64,000 bases of DNA from assembly GCF_033170155.1 (NCBI RefSeq), contig NZ_CP137079.1:2170001-2234000 (forward strand). Reading direction: 5' to 3'. Shown piece by piece: positions 43,738 through 51,269 of the stretch. Under the pieces are notes generated by a model. That model was not told the origin of the DNA, searched no databases, and worked only from the letters and a program-made list of their open reading frames with translations. The translations under genes were made by a program, and so were the position numbers. The DNA is from Raineyella sp. W15-4 (GTDB lineage: Bacteria > Actinomycetota > Actinomycetes > Propionibacteriales > Propionibacteriaceae). The number at the start of each line of letters is the position of its first letter. The stretch's first letter is position 1.

Positions 43738-44469
43738 TCAGTAGAGCGGGTAGACCCCGCCGGGCTGGAGTTCTGTGGGCAGTGACCCGCGGGAGACCAT
43801 TGCAGCCCTCGCCGTACCCCGCGCAACATCGAGGGCGGTGTCGCCCGCGTACCCGCCGAGCAGGGACCGGAGGATGTTCTGGGCGGAGGTGCTGGACTGT
43901 GCGGCGTCGACCGCGGCGAGGAGGCCGGGCCCGTCGGCGTGGGCGGCCCGGCACAGGTGGGCGGCCCGGTGTGCGTTGAACGCGGCGGTCTCCAGCCGGC
44001 GCGCTTCGGGGAACGGCCGGTCAGGATTCCGCAGCTGGGCCTCGTCGGTCCCGGTCATCGCCTCGATCTTGTCGATGAGGGCGAGGTACTGGGCCCGGAA
44101 TGCGGCCAGGTCGGCCTCGGCCCGGGCGGCCTGCTCCTCGTACCGGGCGGTGGCGAACGGCAGCAGGGCGCGGCCGGCTTCCGTTTCCGCGGCGCGGGCG
44201 CGGGCCAGGACGTCGACGGCCACAGCGGCCTGTTCGCGGGCTGTGGCCCGGGCGGCGGCGATCTCCTCCAGCGTGCCGGTGGTGGGGTCGGCGAGGATGT
44301 CGAAGATGTTGCCGGTCGTGGTCGTGTCGGCGGCCACGGCGGCGGCCTGGGCAGTGTCGTGGCGGGTCTGCCAGTCGGCGGCCTGTTCACGGGCCTGGTC
44401 GTAGACGGCCTGCGCCTGCTCCTCGGTCAGCTCGACCGGGGTGGTGTTGGTGGTGGTGTTGGTGGTCAT
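43738..44469 (-). CDS. Hypothetical helical protein, Thr-rich start
   Basis: 243 aa. Starts with a run of Thr/Asn, then long Ala/Glu/Arg-rich helices likely to form coiled coil (about residues 20-130), and a C-terminal part ending G-G-V-Y-P-L-Y. No recognised domain. Begins 16 bp after the zinc-finger gene with AAGGAG in the gap; last gene of the minus-strand operon. Confidence 0.7.
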   Translation of the reverse strand: MTTNTTTNTTPVELTEEQAQAVYDQAREQAADWQTRHDTAQAAAVAADTTTTGNIFDILADPTTGTLEEIAAARATAREQAAVAVDVLARARAAETEAGRALLPFATARYEEQAARAEADLAAFRAQYLALIDKIEAMTGTDEAQLRNPDRPFPEARRLETAAFNAHRAAHLCRAAHADGPGLLAAVDAAQSSTSAQNILRSLLGGYAGDTALDVARGTARAAMVSRGSLPTELQPGGVYPLY

Positions 44470-44485
44470 GGGTGTGCTCCTTCGG

Positions 44486-45055
44486 TCAGAGAGTGGTGAT
44501 GGTTTGGGGTGCGGGATCGCCGGCTTCGGTGTCGATCGCGGCGGCGATGATGGTGTTGGTCTGGTCGGCGGGGAGGGTCGCGTCGGCCGCGGCGAGGATG
44601 TCGGTGACCGCCCGGTTGATCACCCGGATCAGGACCTCGCCCTGGGCGTCGTCAAGGCGGGCTTGGCGCTGGTCGAGGAACTTGGTGTCGATCCCGAGGC
44701 GGGCCATCCGGTCGGCGGCATCCAACGCCCGACCCAAGGCCCGCTCGTACAGCCGGATCAACGCGTCGGACTCCTCCACGTCGGTCGCCTTGGCGAGCTC
44801 GGCGCGGCACAGGGCGAGCCACTGATCGACCTCCCCGCCAACGTCCTGCAGCCACCTGACCGGGTCCTCGATCGGGCGGCCGGCCCGCACCGCGATCTGC
44901 GCGGTCAGCTTCGCCTCGGCCGCCCGCTCCGCCGCCTTCCGCAGCGCCTGCGGACTCTTCCCGCCGTGGAGCCGGCAACGGGCCTGTCCCTTCATCGGGA
45001 GACGGCGGCAAGGATGCCCGTCGCGGCACGTCGCCCCACACGTCCGGCCGGTCAC
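44486..45055 (-). CDS. Zinc-finger HGG protein (phage/mobile element type)
   Basis: 189 aa. N-terminal C-G-A-T-C-R-D-G-x-P-C-R-R and C-R-L-H-G-G-K-S-P form the Cys/His cluster seen in many phage and integrative-element proteins that sit near terminase or HNH genes. The rest is helical with a coiled-coil look. A role in packaging or DNA binding is possible (terminase-small-subunit-like), but that is inference. Overlaps the gene before it by 4 bp. Confidence 0.7.
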   Translation of the reverse strand: MTGRTCGATCRDGHPCRRLPMKGQARCRLHGGKSPQALRKAAERAAEAKLTAQIAVRAGRPIEDPVRWLQDVGGEVDQWLALCRAELAKATDVEESDALIRLYERALGRALDAADRMARLGIDTKFLDQRQARLDDAQGEVLIRVINRAVTDILAAADATLPADQTNTIIAAAIDTEAGDPAPQTITTL

Positions 45056-45327
45056 CGGGACTCGCCGTGGATGAATCGGTCCAGCGGGCTGTCGGCGGGC
45101 TGGAACGCGACCTCGACACCGGTGCGGGCGGTGGAGCGGAGGTAGGCGTCCCAGTCGGCGTCCCCGGCGGGCTGGGCGGTGGGCGAGGCGGGGGCGTCCG
45201 TACCCCCGGCGATCGGCATGCCGGGCTCGGGCGGCACGTGCGTGGCCGGGGTCCGGACGGGCGGCGTGCCGAACAGCACCTCGTACAGGGCGTCGGCCGC
45301 GGCAGGAATGTTGGTCTCGTGGCTCAT
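45052..45327 (-). CDS. Hypothetical protein
   Basis: 91 aa, Pro/Ala/Thr-rich middle and ending D-S-P-L-D-R-F-I-H-G-E-S-R. Overlaps both neighbours by 4 bp. No known domain. Confidence 0.6.
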   Translation of the reverse strand: MSHETNIPAAADALYEVLFGTPPVRTPATHVPPEPGMPIAGGTDAPASPTAQPAGDADWDAYLRSTARTGVEVAFQPADSPLDRFIHGESR

Positions 45328-45527
45328 CGGTGGGGTCCGTTCTGGGGAGGTGAGGTGGTGCTGACAGGTTCGGCCCGGGCGGCGGTCAGGGCAGCCAGCG
45401 CGCCCCGTCGGAGGGCCGCCAGCATCCCGGCCGGCAGCGGCGCTACGGGGGCCTCCAACGGCTGCTCATGGGCTACCAGGCGGCGGGCGTGCGTCCACGG
45501 ATCGAACGGGGACGTAGGCCGGGTCAT
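45324..45527 (-). CDS. Hypothetical protein
   Basis: 67 aa from the ATG at 45527, which overlaps the previous stop (ATGA); a start at 45542 is less likely for that reason. Starts T-R-P-T-S-P-F-D-P-W-T-H-A-R-R. Function unknown. Confidence 0.55.
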   Translation of the reverse strand: MTRPTSPFDPWTHARRLVAHEQPLEAPVAPLPAGMLAALRRGALAALTAARAEPVSTTSPPQNGPHR

Positions 45528-45691
45528 CGCCGCACCCGCCACGCTCGCGGCTCACGGCCGAGATTCCGGCGCCGGGCCCTCTGCCGGCAGGCCTTCGCCC
45601 GATGCGACGGCCACTCGTTCGCGGTGCGGCGGGCATGGCCGGACGAGCGCCACCGGCCAAGACGATCCTCAAGGCCGAGGTGGTCAATCAT
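45524..45691 (-). CDS. Small basic protein
   Basis: 55 aa, strongly basic, ending R-E-P-R-A-W-R-V-R-R. The start overlaps the stop of the gene before, and its stop overlaps the next start. GGGGGA lies six bases upstream. Possible nucleic-acid binder from its charge only. Confidence 0.5.
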   Translation of the reverse strand: MIDHLGLEDRLGRWRSSGHARRTANEWPSHRAKACRQRARRRNLGREPRAWRVRR

Positions 45692-45777
45692 CGGATCCCC
45701 CGATCAGAACGGGTGTTTCTTGAGGTCCGCACCGCAGCGGCGGTTCCCGTGGGGTCTCCCTGGTGCTGCGGGGTCAT
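45688..45777 (-). CDS. Very small reading frame in the coupled chain
   Basis: 29 aa (M-T-P-Q-H-Q-G-D-P-T-G-T start). Supported only by exact ATGA overlaps on both sides, keeping the chain of coupled genes unbroken. May be a leader-like or spacer ORF. Confidence 0.4.
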   Translation of the reverse strand: MTPQHQGDPTGTAAAVRTSRNTRSDRGIR

Positions 45778-45950
45778 CGGGCGCCGCCTCGTGCTGCTGT
45801 CCGGGTGGCTGCGGTGCGGATCGCGGCGGGGATGGGTGTGCCGTCGTGTGTCAGCCATTGGGTGTATGGCGGCAATGGGTGTCCGTCGGGGCCGACTCTG
45901 CGGGGAGTTTCGGCGAGGTCGGCCGGGATGTTGGGTTGGGTGGGGGTCAT
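45774..45950 (-). CDS. Hypothetical small protein
   Basis: 58 aa, including R-V-G-P-D-G-H-P-L-P-P-Y-T-Q-W-L. ATGA overlaps on both sides. No relative recognised. Confidence 0.5.
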   Translation of the reverse strand: MTPTQPNIPADLAETPRRVGPDGHPLPPYTQWLTHDGTPIPAAIRTAATRTAARGGAR

Positions 45951-46186
45951 GCTGCCTCCTGGTCGGTGGGATGGACGGGGCTGGGCTGGCGGGAGGTGCG
46001 GGGCGCGGCCGGGCGTTGGGGGTCGGCTTGCAGGACGAGGGCGAGCAGGCTCGCGGCGATGGCGATGGTCGCGTGGGGTGTGGGTGCTTGGCCGTTGATC
46101 GCGGCAGCGAGGTGCTGCTCCGCGATCGCGGCCAGGTCGAGGTCGGGATGGTCAGTCACTGGGGCTCCTTCGAGGGGTTGGGTCAT
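45947..46186 (-). CDS. Hypothetical small protein
   Basis: 79 aa from the ATG at 46186, which overlaps the stop of the interrupted gene; a GTG at 46159 with a good GAAGGAG site is a strong alternative (70 aa). Helical core with A-T-I-A-I-A-A-S-L-L-A-L-V-L. Confidence 0.5.
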   Translation of the reverse strand: MTQPLEGAPVTDHPDLDLAAIAEQHLAAAINGQAPTPHATIAIAASLLALVLQADPQRPAAPRTSRQPSPVHPTDQEAA

Positions 46187-46322
46187 GCTGCGGTGAACAG
46201 GTCTGGGCCGGGGTCGGCGGGCTGGTCGGGCCAAGACACCACAAGACCGCGGAGGGCCTGGCGGAGTTGCCGCTCCGAGGCCGACGGCACCAGCCAATAG
46301 CCGAACCTGCCGCCGTGGCCCC

Positions 46323-47775
46323 GAGGGTGTCAGATGGTTTGTGTGAGGGAGGGTGCCCTCGTCTGAAGGAGACGACACTATGACTATGGCTATTAGCCCG
46401 GAACGTGCTGAGCGGCGTCGGGCTCAGAAGGAGCTCGCTGACCAGTTGAAGGCGTCCGGGGCGATGGATGAGATCTTCGCCAAGATCGATGCTGGTGAGC
46501 CGTTGACCGGTGAGGGTGGCCTGTTGGGCAGCATGCTGAAGGCCACCTTGGAGCGGGGCTTGGAGGTCGAGCTGACCGACCACCTGGGCTACGAACGTGG
46601 GGACCCGGCGGCGGCGATGTTCGACAACTCCCGCAACGGCACCAGCTCCAAGACCGTGACGACCGAGGTCGGAGACATCGAGTTGGCCGTGCCGCGGGAC
46701 CGGCAGGGCTCGTTCACCCCGATGCTGGTCGCGAAGGGCCAGCGCCGCCTGGACGGCATCGATGGGATGATCATCAGCTTGTACGCCGGCGGGATGACGA
46801 TCCGTGACATCCAGCACCACCTGGCCTCGACGCTGGGTACCGAGTTGTCGCACGAGACGATCAGCAAGATCACCGATCAGATCGCCGAGGAAGTCCTGGC
46901 CTGGCAAACCCGGCCGCTGGAAGCGTTGTACCCGGTGATCTACCTCGACGCGATCGTGGTGAAGGTCCGCGACGGCGGGCACGTGCGGAACAAGGCCGCT
47001 CACATCGCGGTCGGCGTCGACCTCGATGGCGTCAAGCACGTCCTGGGGATCTGGGTCCAAACCACCGAAGGGGCGAAGTTCTGGGCGTCGGTGTGCGCCG
47101 AGCTCGCCAACCGCGGGGTGCGTGACGTGCTGATCGTGTGCTGCGACGGGCTGACCGGGTTCCCCGACGCGATCGCGGCAACCTGGCCGTACGCGACCGT
47201 GCAAACCTGCGTGGTGCACCTCATCCGCGCGTCGATGCGGTTCGTCGCCTACGGCGACCGCAAAGCCGTTGCCGCAGCGTTGAAGCCGATCTACACCGCC
47301 GCGAACGACGACGCCGCGCTGGAAGCCCTGGCCGCGTTCGAGGACAGCAGCCTGGGCCGTAAGTACCCGGCGACCGTGAAGACGTTCACCGACGCGTGGG
47401 AACGGTTCACACCGTTCCTGGCGTTCCCGCCCGAACTGCGCCGGGTCATCTACACCACGAACGCGATCGAGTCGCTGAACTACCAGCTCCGCAAGGTCAC
47501 CAAGAACCGCGGACACTTCCCCAACGACGCCGCCGTGGTCAAGCTGCTCTGGCTGGCGATCTGCAACATCGAGGACAAACGCGCCCGCGACCGCGCCAAA
47601 GAGAAAGGCCTACCCGCCGGCAGGCGCAAAGCATCCGGCAGGCTCGTCGAAGGCCAGATCGTCACCAACTGGAAAGCCGCCCTCGGCCAACTCGCCATCG
47701 CCTACCCCGACCGCATCAACCCCTACCTGTAACCACCAATCGGAAACCGCCTTACACAAACAACTTGACAAGCTC
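46323..47775 (+). mobile_element. IS256-family insertion sequence, complete
   Basis: 1453 bp. Ends are GAGGGTGTCA...(left) and the complement of GAGCTTGTCA...(right); the terminal 26 bp match as inverted repeats at about 20 positions. It is flanked by the perfect 8-bp direct repeat GTGGCCCC (46315-46322 and 47776-47783), the duplication size typical of this family. The insertion is recent enough that both ends and the transposase are intact. Confidence 0.92.
46380..47732 (+). CDS. IS256-family transposase
   Basis: 450 aa from the ATG at 46380 with AAGGAGA upstream. DDE residues are visible: Asp in Y-L-D-A-I-V-V-K, Asp in C-C-D-G-L-T-G-F-P-D-A-I, and Glu in T-N-A-I-E-S-L-N-Y-Q. Full length, apparently functional. 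It is encoded on the strand opposite to the operon it interrupts. Confidence 0.95.
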   Translation: MTMAISPERAERRRAQKELADQLKASGAMDEIFAKIDAGEPLTGEGGLLGSMLKATLERGLEVELTDHLGYERGDPAAAMFDNSRNGTSSKTVTTEVGDIELAVPRDRQGSFTPMLVAKGQRRLDGIDGMIISLYAGGMTIRDIQHHLASTLGTELSHETISKITDQIAEEVLAWQTRPLEALYPVIYLDAIVVKVRDGGHVRNKAAHIAVGVDLDGVKHVLGIWVQTTEGAKFWASVCAELANRGVRDVLIVCCDGLTGFPDAIAATWPYATVQTCVVHLIRASMRFVAYGDRKAVAAALKPIYTAANDDAALEALAAFEDSSLGRKYPATVKTFTDAWERFTPFLAFPPELRRVIYTTNAIESLNYQLRKVTKNRGHFPNDAAVVKLLWLAICNIEDKRARDRAKEKGLPAGRRKASGRLVEGQIVTNWKAALGQLAIAYPDRINPYL

Positions 47776-47909
47776 GTGGCCCCGGTGCTGCCGGGCACCC
47801 GTGACCCGTGCGACCACCGGCCACGCCCGGGGCGGCAAGCCATAGACCCGCAGCTCCCACGGCCTCACCGAGTGACGCAACACGAGCACCCGCTCCACAG
47901 TCGGCAGCC

Positions 47910-48161
47910 TCACCGGACGCCCCGCCGCGGACCGGCACCACCGGACTGCTGACGACGATCACGACGCTCCGCGAGATCTGTAACCGGAGCCATCGCCGCC
48001 AGCTCAGCAAGCACCTGACGGGCCTCATCGAAGACGTCCTCCACCGCCGAGACGTCCTCCAGGGAGAGCTGCGCGCCGAAGATCAGCCGCTCCAGATCGG
48101 GTAGCCACATCACGACGGCACCCTGATCGGTAACCGTGTGCGGAATCCTGGGTCGAGTCAT
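47910..48161 (-). CDS. Hypothetical protein
   Basis: 83 aa, acidic helical middle (E-D-V-S-A-V-E-D-V-F-D-E-A-R-Q-V-L-A-E-L) and a basic tail. Overlaps neighbours on both sides by 3-4 bp. Confidence 0.6.
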   Translation of the reverse strand: MTRPRIPHTVTDQGAVVMWLPDLERLIFGAQLSLEDVSAVEDVFDEARQVLAELAAMAPVTDLAERRDRRQQSGGAGPRRGVR

Positions 48162-49054
48162 GACACGCTCCGTTCGTCATTGAGTTGTTCGCATTCGTCT
48201 GTGGACTGACCCGAACGATCAAGCAGGGGCACGGCTGTTGAGCGACCGCGGGAACCCTGATCCTGAGGTGCTGTCGGATCGGCAGCAACGGGGAAGGTGT
48301 CCCGGGAGGTCGAACCGGCCACCCGGTCACCCGATCCGCCGTTGTCGCCCTGCCCGAGCACCCCGGCGGCACTGTCGGCCTGTTGGTCGTCGGGCGTGCC
48401 GCTGGTGTCGGCCCGGTCTTCCGGGAACGTCTCTTCGTCCTCCGGACTCGGCGGGGGGTCCAGCTCGTCCGCCGGCCCGGTGATCACGGTCTCGGCAACC
48501 GGCCGTTCGGCGCTCTCTCTGGTACTGATCTGGTGGGGTGCATCAGGGTGCACCCTTTCGGTACGTCCTGGTGCACCCTTTCCGGGTGGATTGGGTGCAT
48601 CGGGGTGCACCCTTTCTTCGTCGGAATCGAGCCATCGCGCTGTGCTTAGGAGGGGAAGCCTCGCTTGCCTCAACGCGTCATTGATCCGGCGGAACTGACG
48701 AGCACCGAAGCGTGGAGTCTGCTCGGTCGGAGTCGTCGCCGACGGCAACGGCAGGACCACGTACACCGACGCGTGACCTCGGTAGCCGCCCCCGGTCTTG
48801 ACGATCGCGCCCTTCTCTTCCAAAGCTCTGAGCGCATACTGAACCGCCCGCCGCTTCGCCCGCGCCTCAGTCATCAGCACGTCGAGGCCGGGCCTCGCAT
48901 TGCACCCGTCCTTGTCGGCATACGACAGCAGGACGTGCCAGACCCGGAACTCCAGATCGGTCACGTCGGCGCCGAGGTGGTGCTCGCCCTGGGCCGCGTT
49001 CCGGTAGGTCAATATCTTGTTGCGGACCTTGCCGCCCATGACCGGGTTTCCCAT
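48158..49054 (-). CDS. Winged-helix protein, probable replication initiator
   Basis: 298 aa from the ATG at 49054, which overlaps the previous stop by one base. The N-terminal 120 residues form a winged-helix pattern (F-R-V-W-H-V-L-L-S-Y-A-D, A-R-P-G-L-D-V-L-M, R-A-V-Q-Y-A-L-R-A-L-E-E-K-G) as in phage or plasmid replication proteins. The C-terminal half is low-complexity, acidic, Pro/Asp/Ser-rich. Candidate for element replication; initiator function is inferred. Confidence 0.65.
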   Translation of the reverse strand: MGNPVMGGKVRNKILTYRNAAQGEHHLGADVTDLEFRVWHVLLSYADKDGCNARPGLDVLMTEARAKRRAVQYALRALEEKGAIVKTGGGYRGHASVYVVLPLPSATTPTEQTPRFGARQFRRINDALRQARLPLLSTARWLDSDEERVHPDAPNPPGKGAPGRTERVHPDAPHQISTRESAERPVAETVITGPADELDPPPSPEDEETFPEDRADTSGTPDDQQADSAAGVLGQGDNGGSGDRVAGSTSRDTFPVAADPTAPQDQGSRGRSTAVPLLDRSGQSTDECEQLNDERSVS

Positions 49055-49380
49055 CACGCCACCAGCTCGACGCCGAGGAACGCGGCCCGCCACCGGCGGA
49101 GCGTGACAGGATCCGCGGACTTGAGGGTCCACTGCAGGCCGGCGGGGAGGACGTCGGCCATGTGAGCGACGTCGGGGACGAGGGTCCCGGCCGGGATGGT
49201 GACCTCGACCTCGGCGCCGGCCGGCGCGCTGGTCAGCGGGTGCCACCAGGCCCGCCCGTTCGTCGCGGTCACGATCACGATGCACGTGACGGAGGTTGCG
49301 GGTATGCTGAGGGTGTCGGTCGAGACACTTTGAGCTGCCCGGGTCCCCCAACCTGGGCGGCTTTCTCGTTGAGTGCTCAC
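49054..49380 (-). CDS. Hypothetical protein
   Basis: 108 aa, beta-rich middle (T-S-V-T-C-I-V-I-V-T-A) and a C-terminal helix with W-R-A-A-F-L-G. Overlaps both neighbours. Confidence 0.6.
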   Translation of the reverse strand: MSTQRESRPGWGTRAAQSVSTDTLSIPATSVTCIVIVTATNGRAWWHPLTSAPAGAEVEVTIPAGTLVPDVAHMADVLPAGLQWTLKSADPVTLRRWRAAFLGVELVA

Positions 49381-49604
49381 TCGGCGCCGCCACCGACCAT
49401 GCGGACGATCCGGGCATGCACGTCGTCGGGCAGGTTCCCCCGGAGCGCGGCAAGCGCGCCCGGGACACCAAGCGGCGACGTCTTGACCAGCTCGGCGATC
49501 ATCGCCGCGTTGAGCACCTGCTCGGGCTGCCCGTCAACGATGGCAACGTCCCAGTCGGGCCGGTCGGATTCAGGCTTGCCAGGGACGAACACAGAGCGGA
49601 TCAC
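49377..49604 (-). CDS. Hypothetical protein
   Basis: 75 aa, starting I-R-S-V-F-V-P-G-K-P, helical C-terminal half. ATGA overlap with the genes on each side. Function unknown. Confidence 0.6.
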   Translation of the reverse strand: MIRSVFVPGKPESDRPDWDVAIVDGQPEQVLNAAMIAELVKTSPLGVPGALAALRGNLPDDVHARIVRMVGGGAE

Positions 49605-49888
49605 GCCGCGTCACCGCCGAACGCGTCGAGCTCGGACTCAACCGCGGCGATGTCTCGTTCGGCCTCACGCTTGCGGCGGCGAGCCTGGGCAGACTTCAAC
49701 GCCAGACGCTTGTAGTGCGCCTGGCGCAGGTGTTCGGCGCGGACGGGGTCACCGTCGGCTTGGTCGAGGAACTTCTGATCGAGGGCAGCTCGGGCCGGGG
49801 CGGTACGGGCGGCGCGATCCTCGGTGTTGGCCCAACTCTCGTGGGCGGCGATCTGTGCGCGTAGAACGCGCTCGGATGCGGTGATGGA
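49601..49888 (-). CDS. Hypothetical coiled-coil protein
   Basis: 95 aa from a GTG at 49888 with GGAG upstream (a start at 49930 is possible but would overlap the strong hairpin). Arg/Ala/Glu-rich helices (R-K-R-E-A-E-R-D-I-A-A-V-E-S-E-L). First gene of the long coupled operon. Confidence 0.6.
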   Translation of the reverse strand, partial: SITASERVLRAQIAAHESWANTEDRAARTAPARAALDQKFLDQADGDPVRAEHLRQAHYKRLALKSAQARRRKREAERDIAAVESELDAFGGDAA

Positions 49889-49925
49889 CACGGGTGCTCC
49901 AGATGGAACACGAACGCGGGCGGAC

Positions 49926-49950
49926 CCCACCCCTTGTCGGAAGGGGTGGG
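49926..49950. terminator. Strong hairpin between integrase and operon
   Basis: CCCACCCCTT-GTCGG-AAGGGGTGGG, perfect 10-bp stem. Could separate integrase transcription from the small-gene operon. A second dyad, TATTCTG-N9-CAGAATA on the minus strand, lies near 50136-50158, just after the integrase stop. The remaining sequence of 49889-50174 shows no gene. Confidence 0.6.
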
Positions 49951-50174
49951 CCCGCGGCTCCAGTCGAAGGTTCGCCGCGCTGTCAGTAGATCGTTATCCC
50001 GGTGCCGAGCACTGCTCGGGGCGTGTGTCCGCTACGCCTGCGGGGGAGCGTCTTGGCTGTTACCTCTCAGCTCCCGGTGATCGTCGAGTCGATTCGCGCC
50101 ATCCGTGTCGCGCCATTGCTGGCGTGAAACCCGTATTCTGTTTGCGCTCCAGAATAGCACAGGGTTTCGATACG

Positions 50175-51119
50175 TCACAGCTTGTCCCCGATCCCCATGC
50201 GCCGGTGAGCGTCGCGGGCTCGTTCGTCAGCGGCTGACGCGGCGTAGCGTCCGACCATCTCGCGGGTCTGCCAGCCGGCCAGGCGCATGAGGTCATTCTC
50301 CTGACCGCCCTCGGCGAGCCACATGTGCGCGAACGTGTGGCGGAACCGGTGCGGGTGGACATGCGGGACCCCGGCATCATCGGCACGACGGTCGAGCATC
50401 TGCGCGATACCGCCCTGCAACATCGGGCCCTTCTTCCCCAGCCACAACGCGTCCGATCCGGCAGCCTTCGGATGACTCCGGCGGGCACGGATGTAGCGGC
50501 GCAGCGCGTCGGCCGTCTTCGCTCCGAACGGGCATGCCCTGGGCCGGCGACCCTTCCCCATCACGTTCGCCACCTGCTGTTCGAAGTCCAGGTCCGGAAG
50601 GGTGAGGCCTGCCATCTCGCCGGCCCGCATGCCGGTATCGGTGAAGAGGCGGATGATGGCCAGGTCGCGGCGGTTCTCGAACGTGTTCCCCTTGCACGAG
50701 GCGAGCAACTTCTCCAGGTCGGCCACCGTCATTACGTCCACGGGCTTGACGGGCACCTTCGGTGCCTTCATCCGCTTCATTGGGGTCTCGGGGATCTCGC
50801 CGTCGTCCTCGAGCCACCGGAACAGTTGCTGGACCGACCGGTAGTTCTTCGTCACGGTCGCCGGCGCGGTCCGGGTGAGCAGGTCGGCGAGCCACGCCTC
50901 GAGGTGGTCGCGGCGGATCGCCTGGGCGCGGGTCGGCATCCCCTGGGCGGTGAGGTAGTCGAGCAGGTCGGAGCCGCACTTCACGTACGAGGAGATGGTG
51001 CGCGGGGACCGGTTCAGCGCCTTGAGGTGGATCTCCCAATCGGGGAGCAGCACGGCGAGTTCGTCGGGGTCGACGGACACCGTGGGAGCAGTCTTCGGAA
51101 CCGCTTGACGGATTGCCAT
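50175..51119 (-). CDS. int: Tyrosine integrase of the element
   Basis: 314 aa. An N-terminal SAM-like core-binding domain is followed by the catalytic domain: Arg165 in T-G-M-R-A-G-E, Lys189, His257 and Arg260 in H-P-H-R-F-R-H, Trp283, Tyr292 in G-R-Y-A-A-S. Its start is 63 bp from attR, the usual place. The arm repeat 51141-51153 overlaps its promoter region, so it may control its own expression. Confidence 0.96.
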   Translation of the reverse strand: MAIRQAVPKTAPTVSVDPDELAVLLPDWEIHLKALNRSPRTISSYVKCGSDLLDYLTAQGMPTRAQAIRRDHLEAWLADLLTRTAPATVTKNYRSVQQLFRWLEDDGEIPETPMKRMKAPKVPVKPVDVMTVADLEKLLASCKGNTFENRRDLAIIRLFTDTGMRAGEMAGLTLPDLDFEQQVANVMGKGRRPRACPFGAKTADALRRYIRARRSHPKAAGSDALWLGKKGPMLQGGIAQMLDRRADDAGVPHVHPHRFRHTFAHMWLAEGGQENDLMRLAGWQTREMVGRYAASAADERARDAHRRMGIGDKL

Positions 51120-51140
51120 GCAAGCAGTGTACTCTTCTTT

Positions 51141-51153
51141 ATAAGCGCTGTGC
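51141..51153. promoter_or_regulatory. 13-bp arm repeat beside attR
   Basis: ATAAGCGCTGTGC, identical to 40701-40713 next to attL. It lies 22 bp upstream of the integrase start. Confidence 0.65.
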
Positions 51154-51180
51154 AGGACAGCAACGGGATGTTTCCCCTAG

Positions 51181-51257
51181 TGGTGCGCCAGGTGGGGCTT
51201 GAACCCACGACCGACGGATTATGAGTCCGCTGCTCTGACCGGCTGAGCTACTGGCAC
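51181..51257 (-). tRNA. tRNA-Met (CAT anticodon; tRNA-Ile2 not excluded)
   Basis: Acceptor GTGCCAG pairs with CTGGCGC (one G-T). Anticodon arm GCGGA-CTCATAA-TCCGT carries CAT; T-arm contains GGTTCAAGCCC; CCA is encoded at 51181-51183. It lacks the mismatched first pair of initiator tRNA, so it is the elongator or the lysidine-modified Ile type. The element's right end restores its 3' half. Confidence 0.9.
51183..51226. repeat. attR: 3' half of the intact tRNA
   Basis: 44 bp identical to 40648-40691; covers the tRNA from the anticodon loop to its 3' end. Confidence 0.95.
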
Positions 51258-51269
51258 GTCCCGACGATT

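Larger units (their letters stand above)
46183..47913 (-). pseudogene. 89-codon gene split by the IS256-type insertion
   Basis: The 5' part is 47776-47913 (GTG start overlapping the previous stop, V-R-L-P-T-V-E-R-V-L-V-L-R), the 3' part 46183-46314 (F-G-Y-W-L-V-P-S-A-S to the TGA). With the insertion and one copy of the 8-bp duplication removed, the two parts join in one frame: 138 + 132 = 270 bases. The stop overlaps the next ATG, like its neighbours in the operon. Function unknown. Confidence 0.7.
40648..51226. mobile_element. Integrated 10.5-kb genetic element in a tRNA (satellite- or AICE-like)
   Basis: Bounded by a 44-bp perfect direct repeat (40648-40691 and 51183-51226) that equals the 3' half of the tRNA at 51181-51257. 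A tyrosine integrase lies just inside the right end, and a 13-bp repeat (ATAAGCGCTGTGC) lies inside each end. Cargo: about 20 small genes, a winged-helix replication-type protein, a zinc-finger HGG protein, an HTH gene, a CRISPR-like array and an IS256-type insertion. No capsid, tail, terminase large subunit, FtsK/TraB-type or relaxase gene is recognisable. It may be a phage satellite or a reduced integrative plasmid; the choice is inference. Confidence 0.9.

Noticed and set aside
40692-51182. cas genes inside the element
   Set aside because: None of the proteins shows Cas1, Cas2, Cas3 or Cascade motifs; most are under 110 residues.
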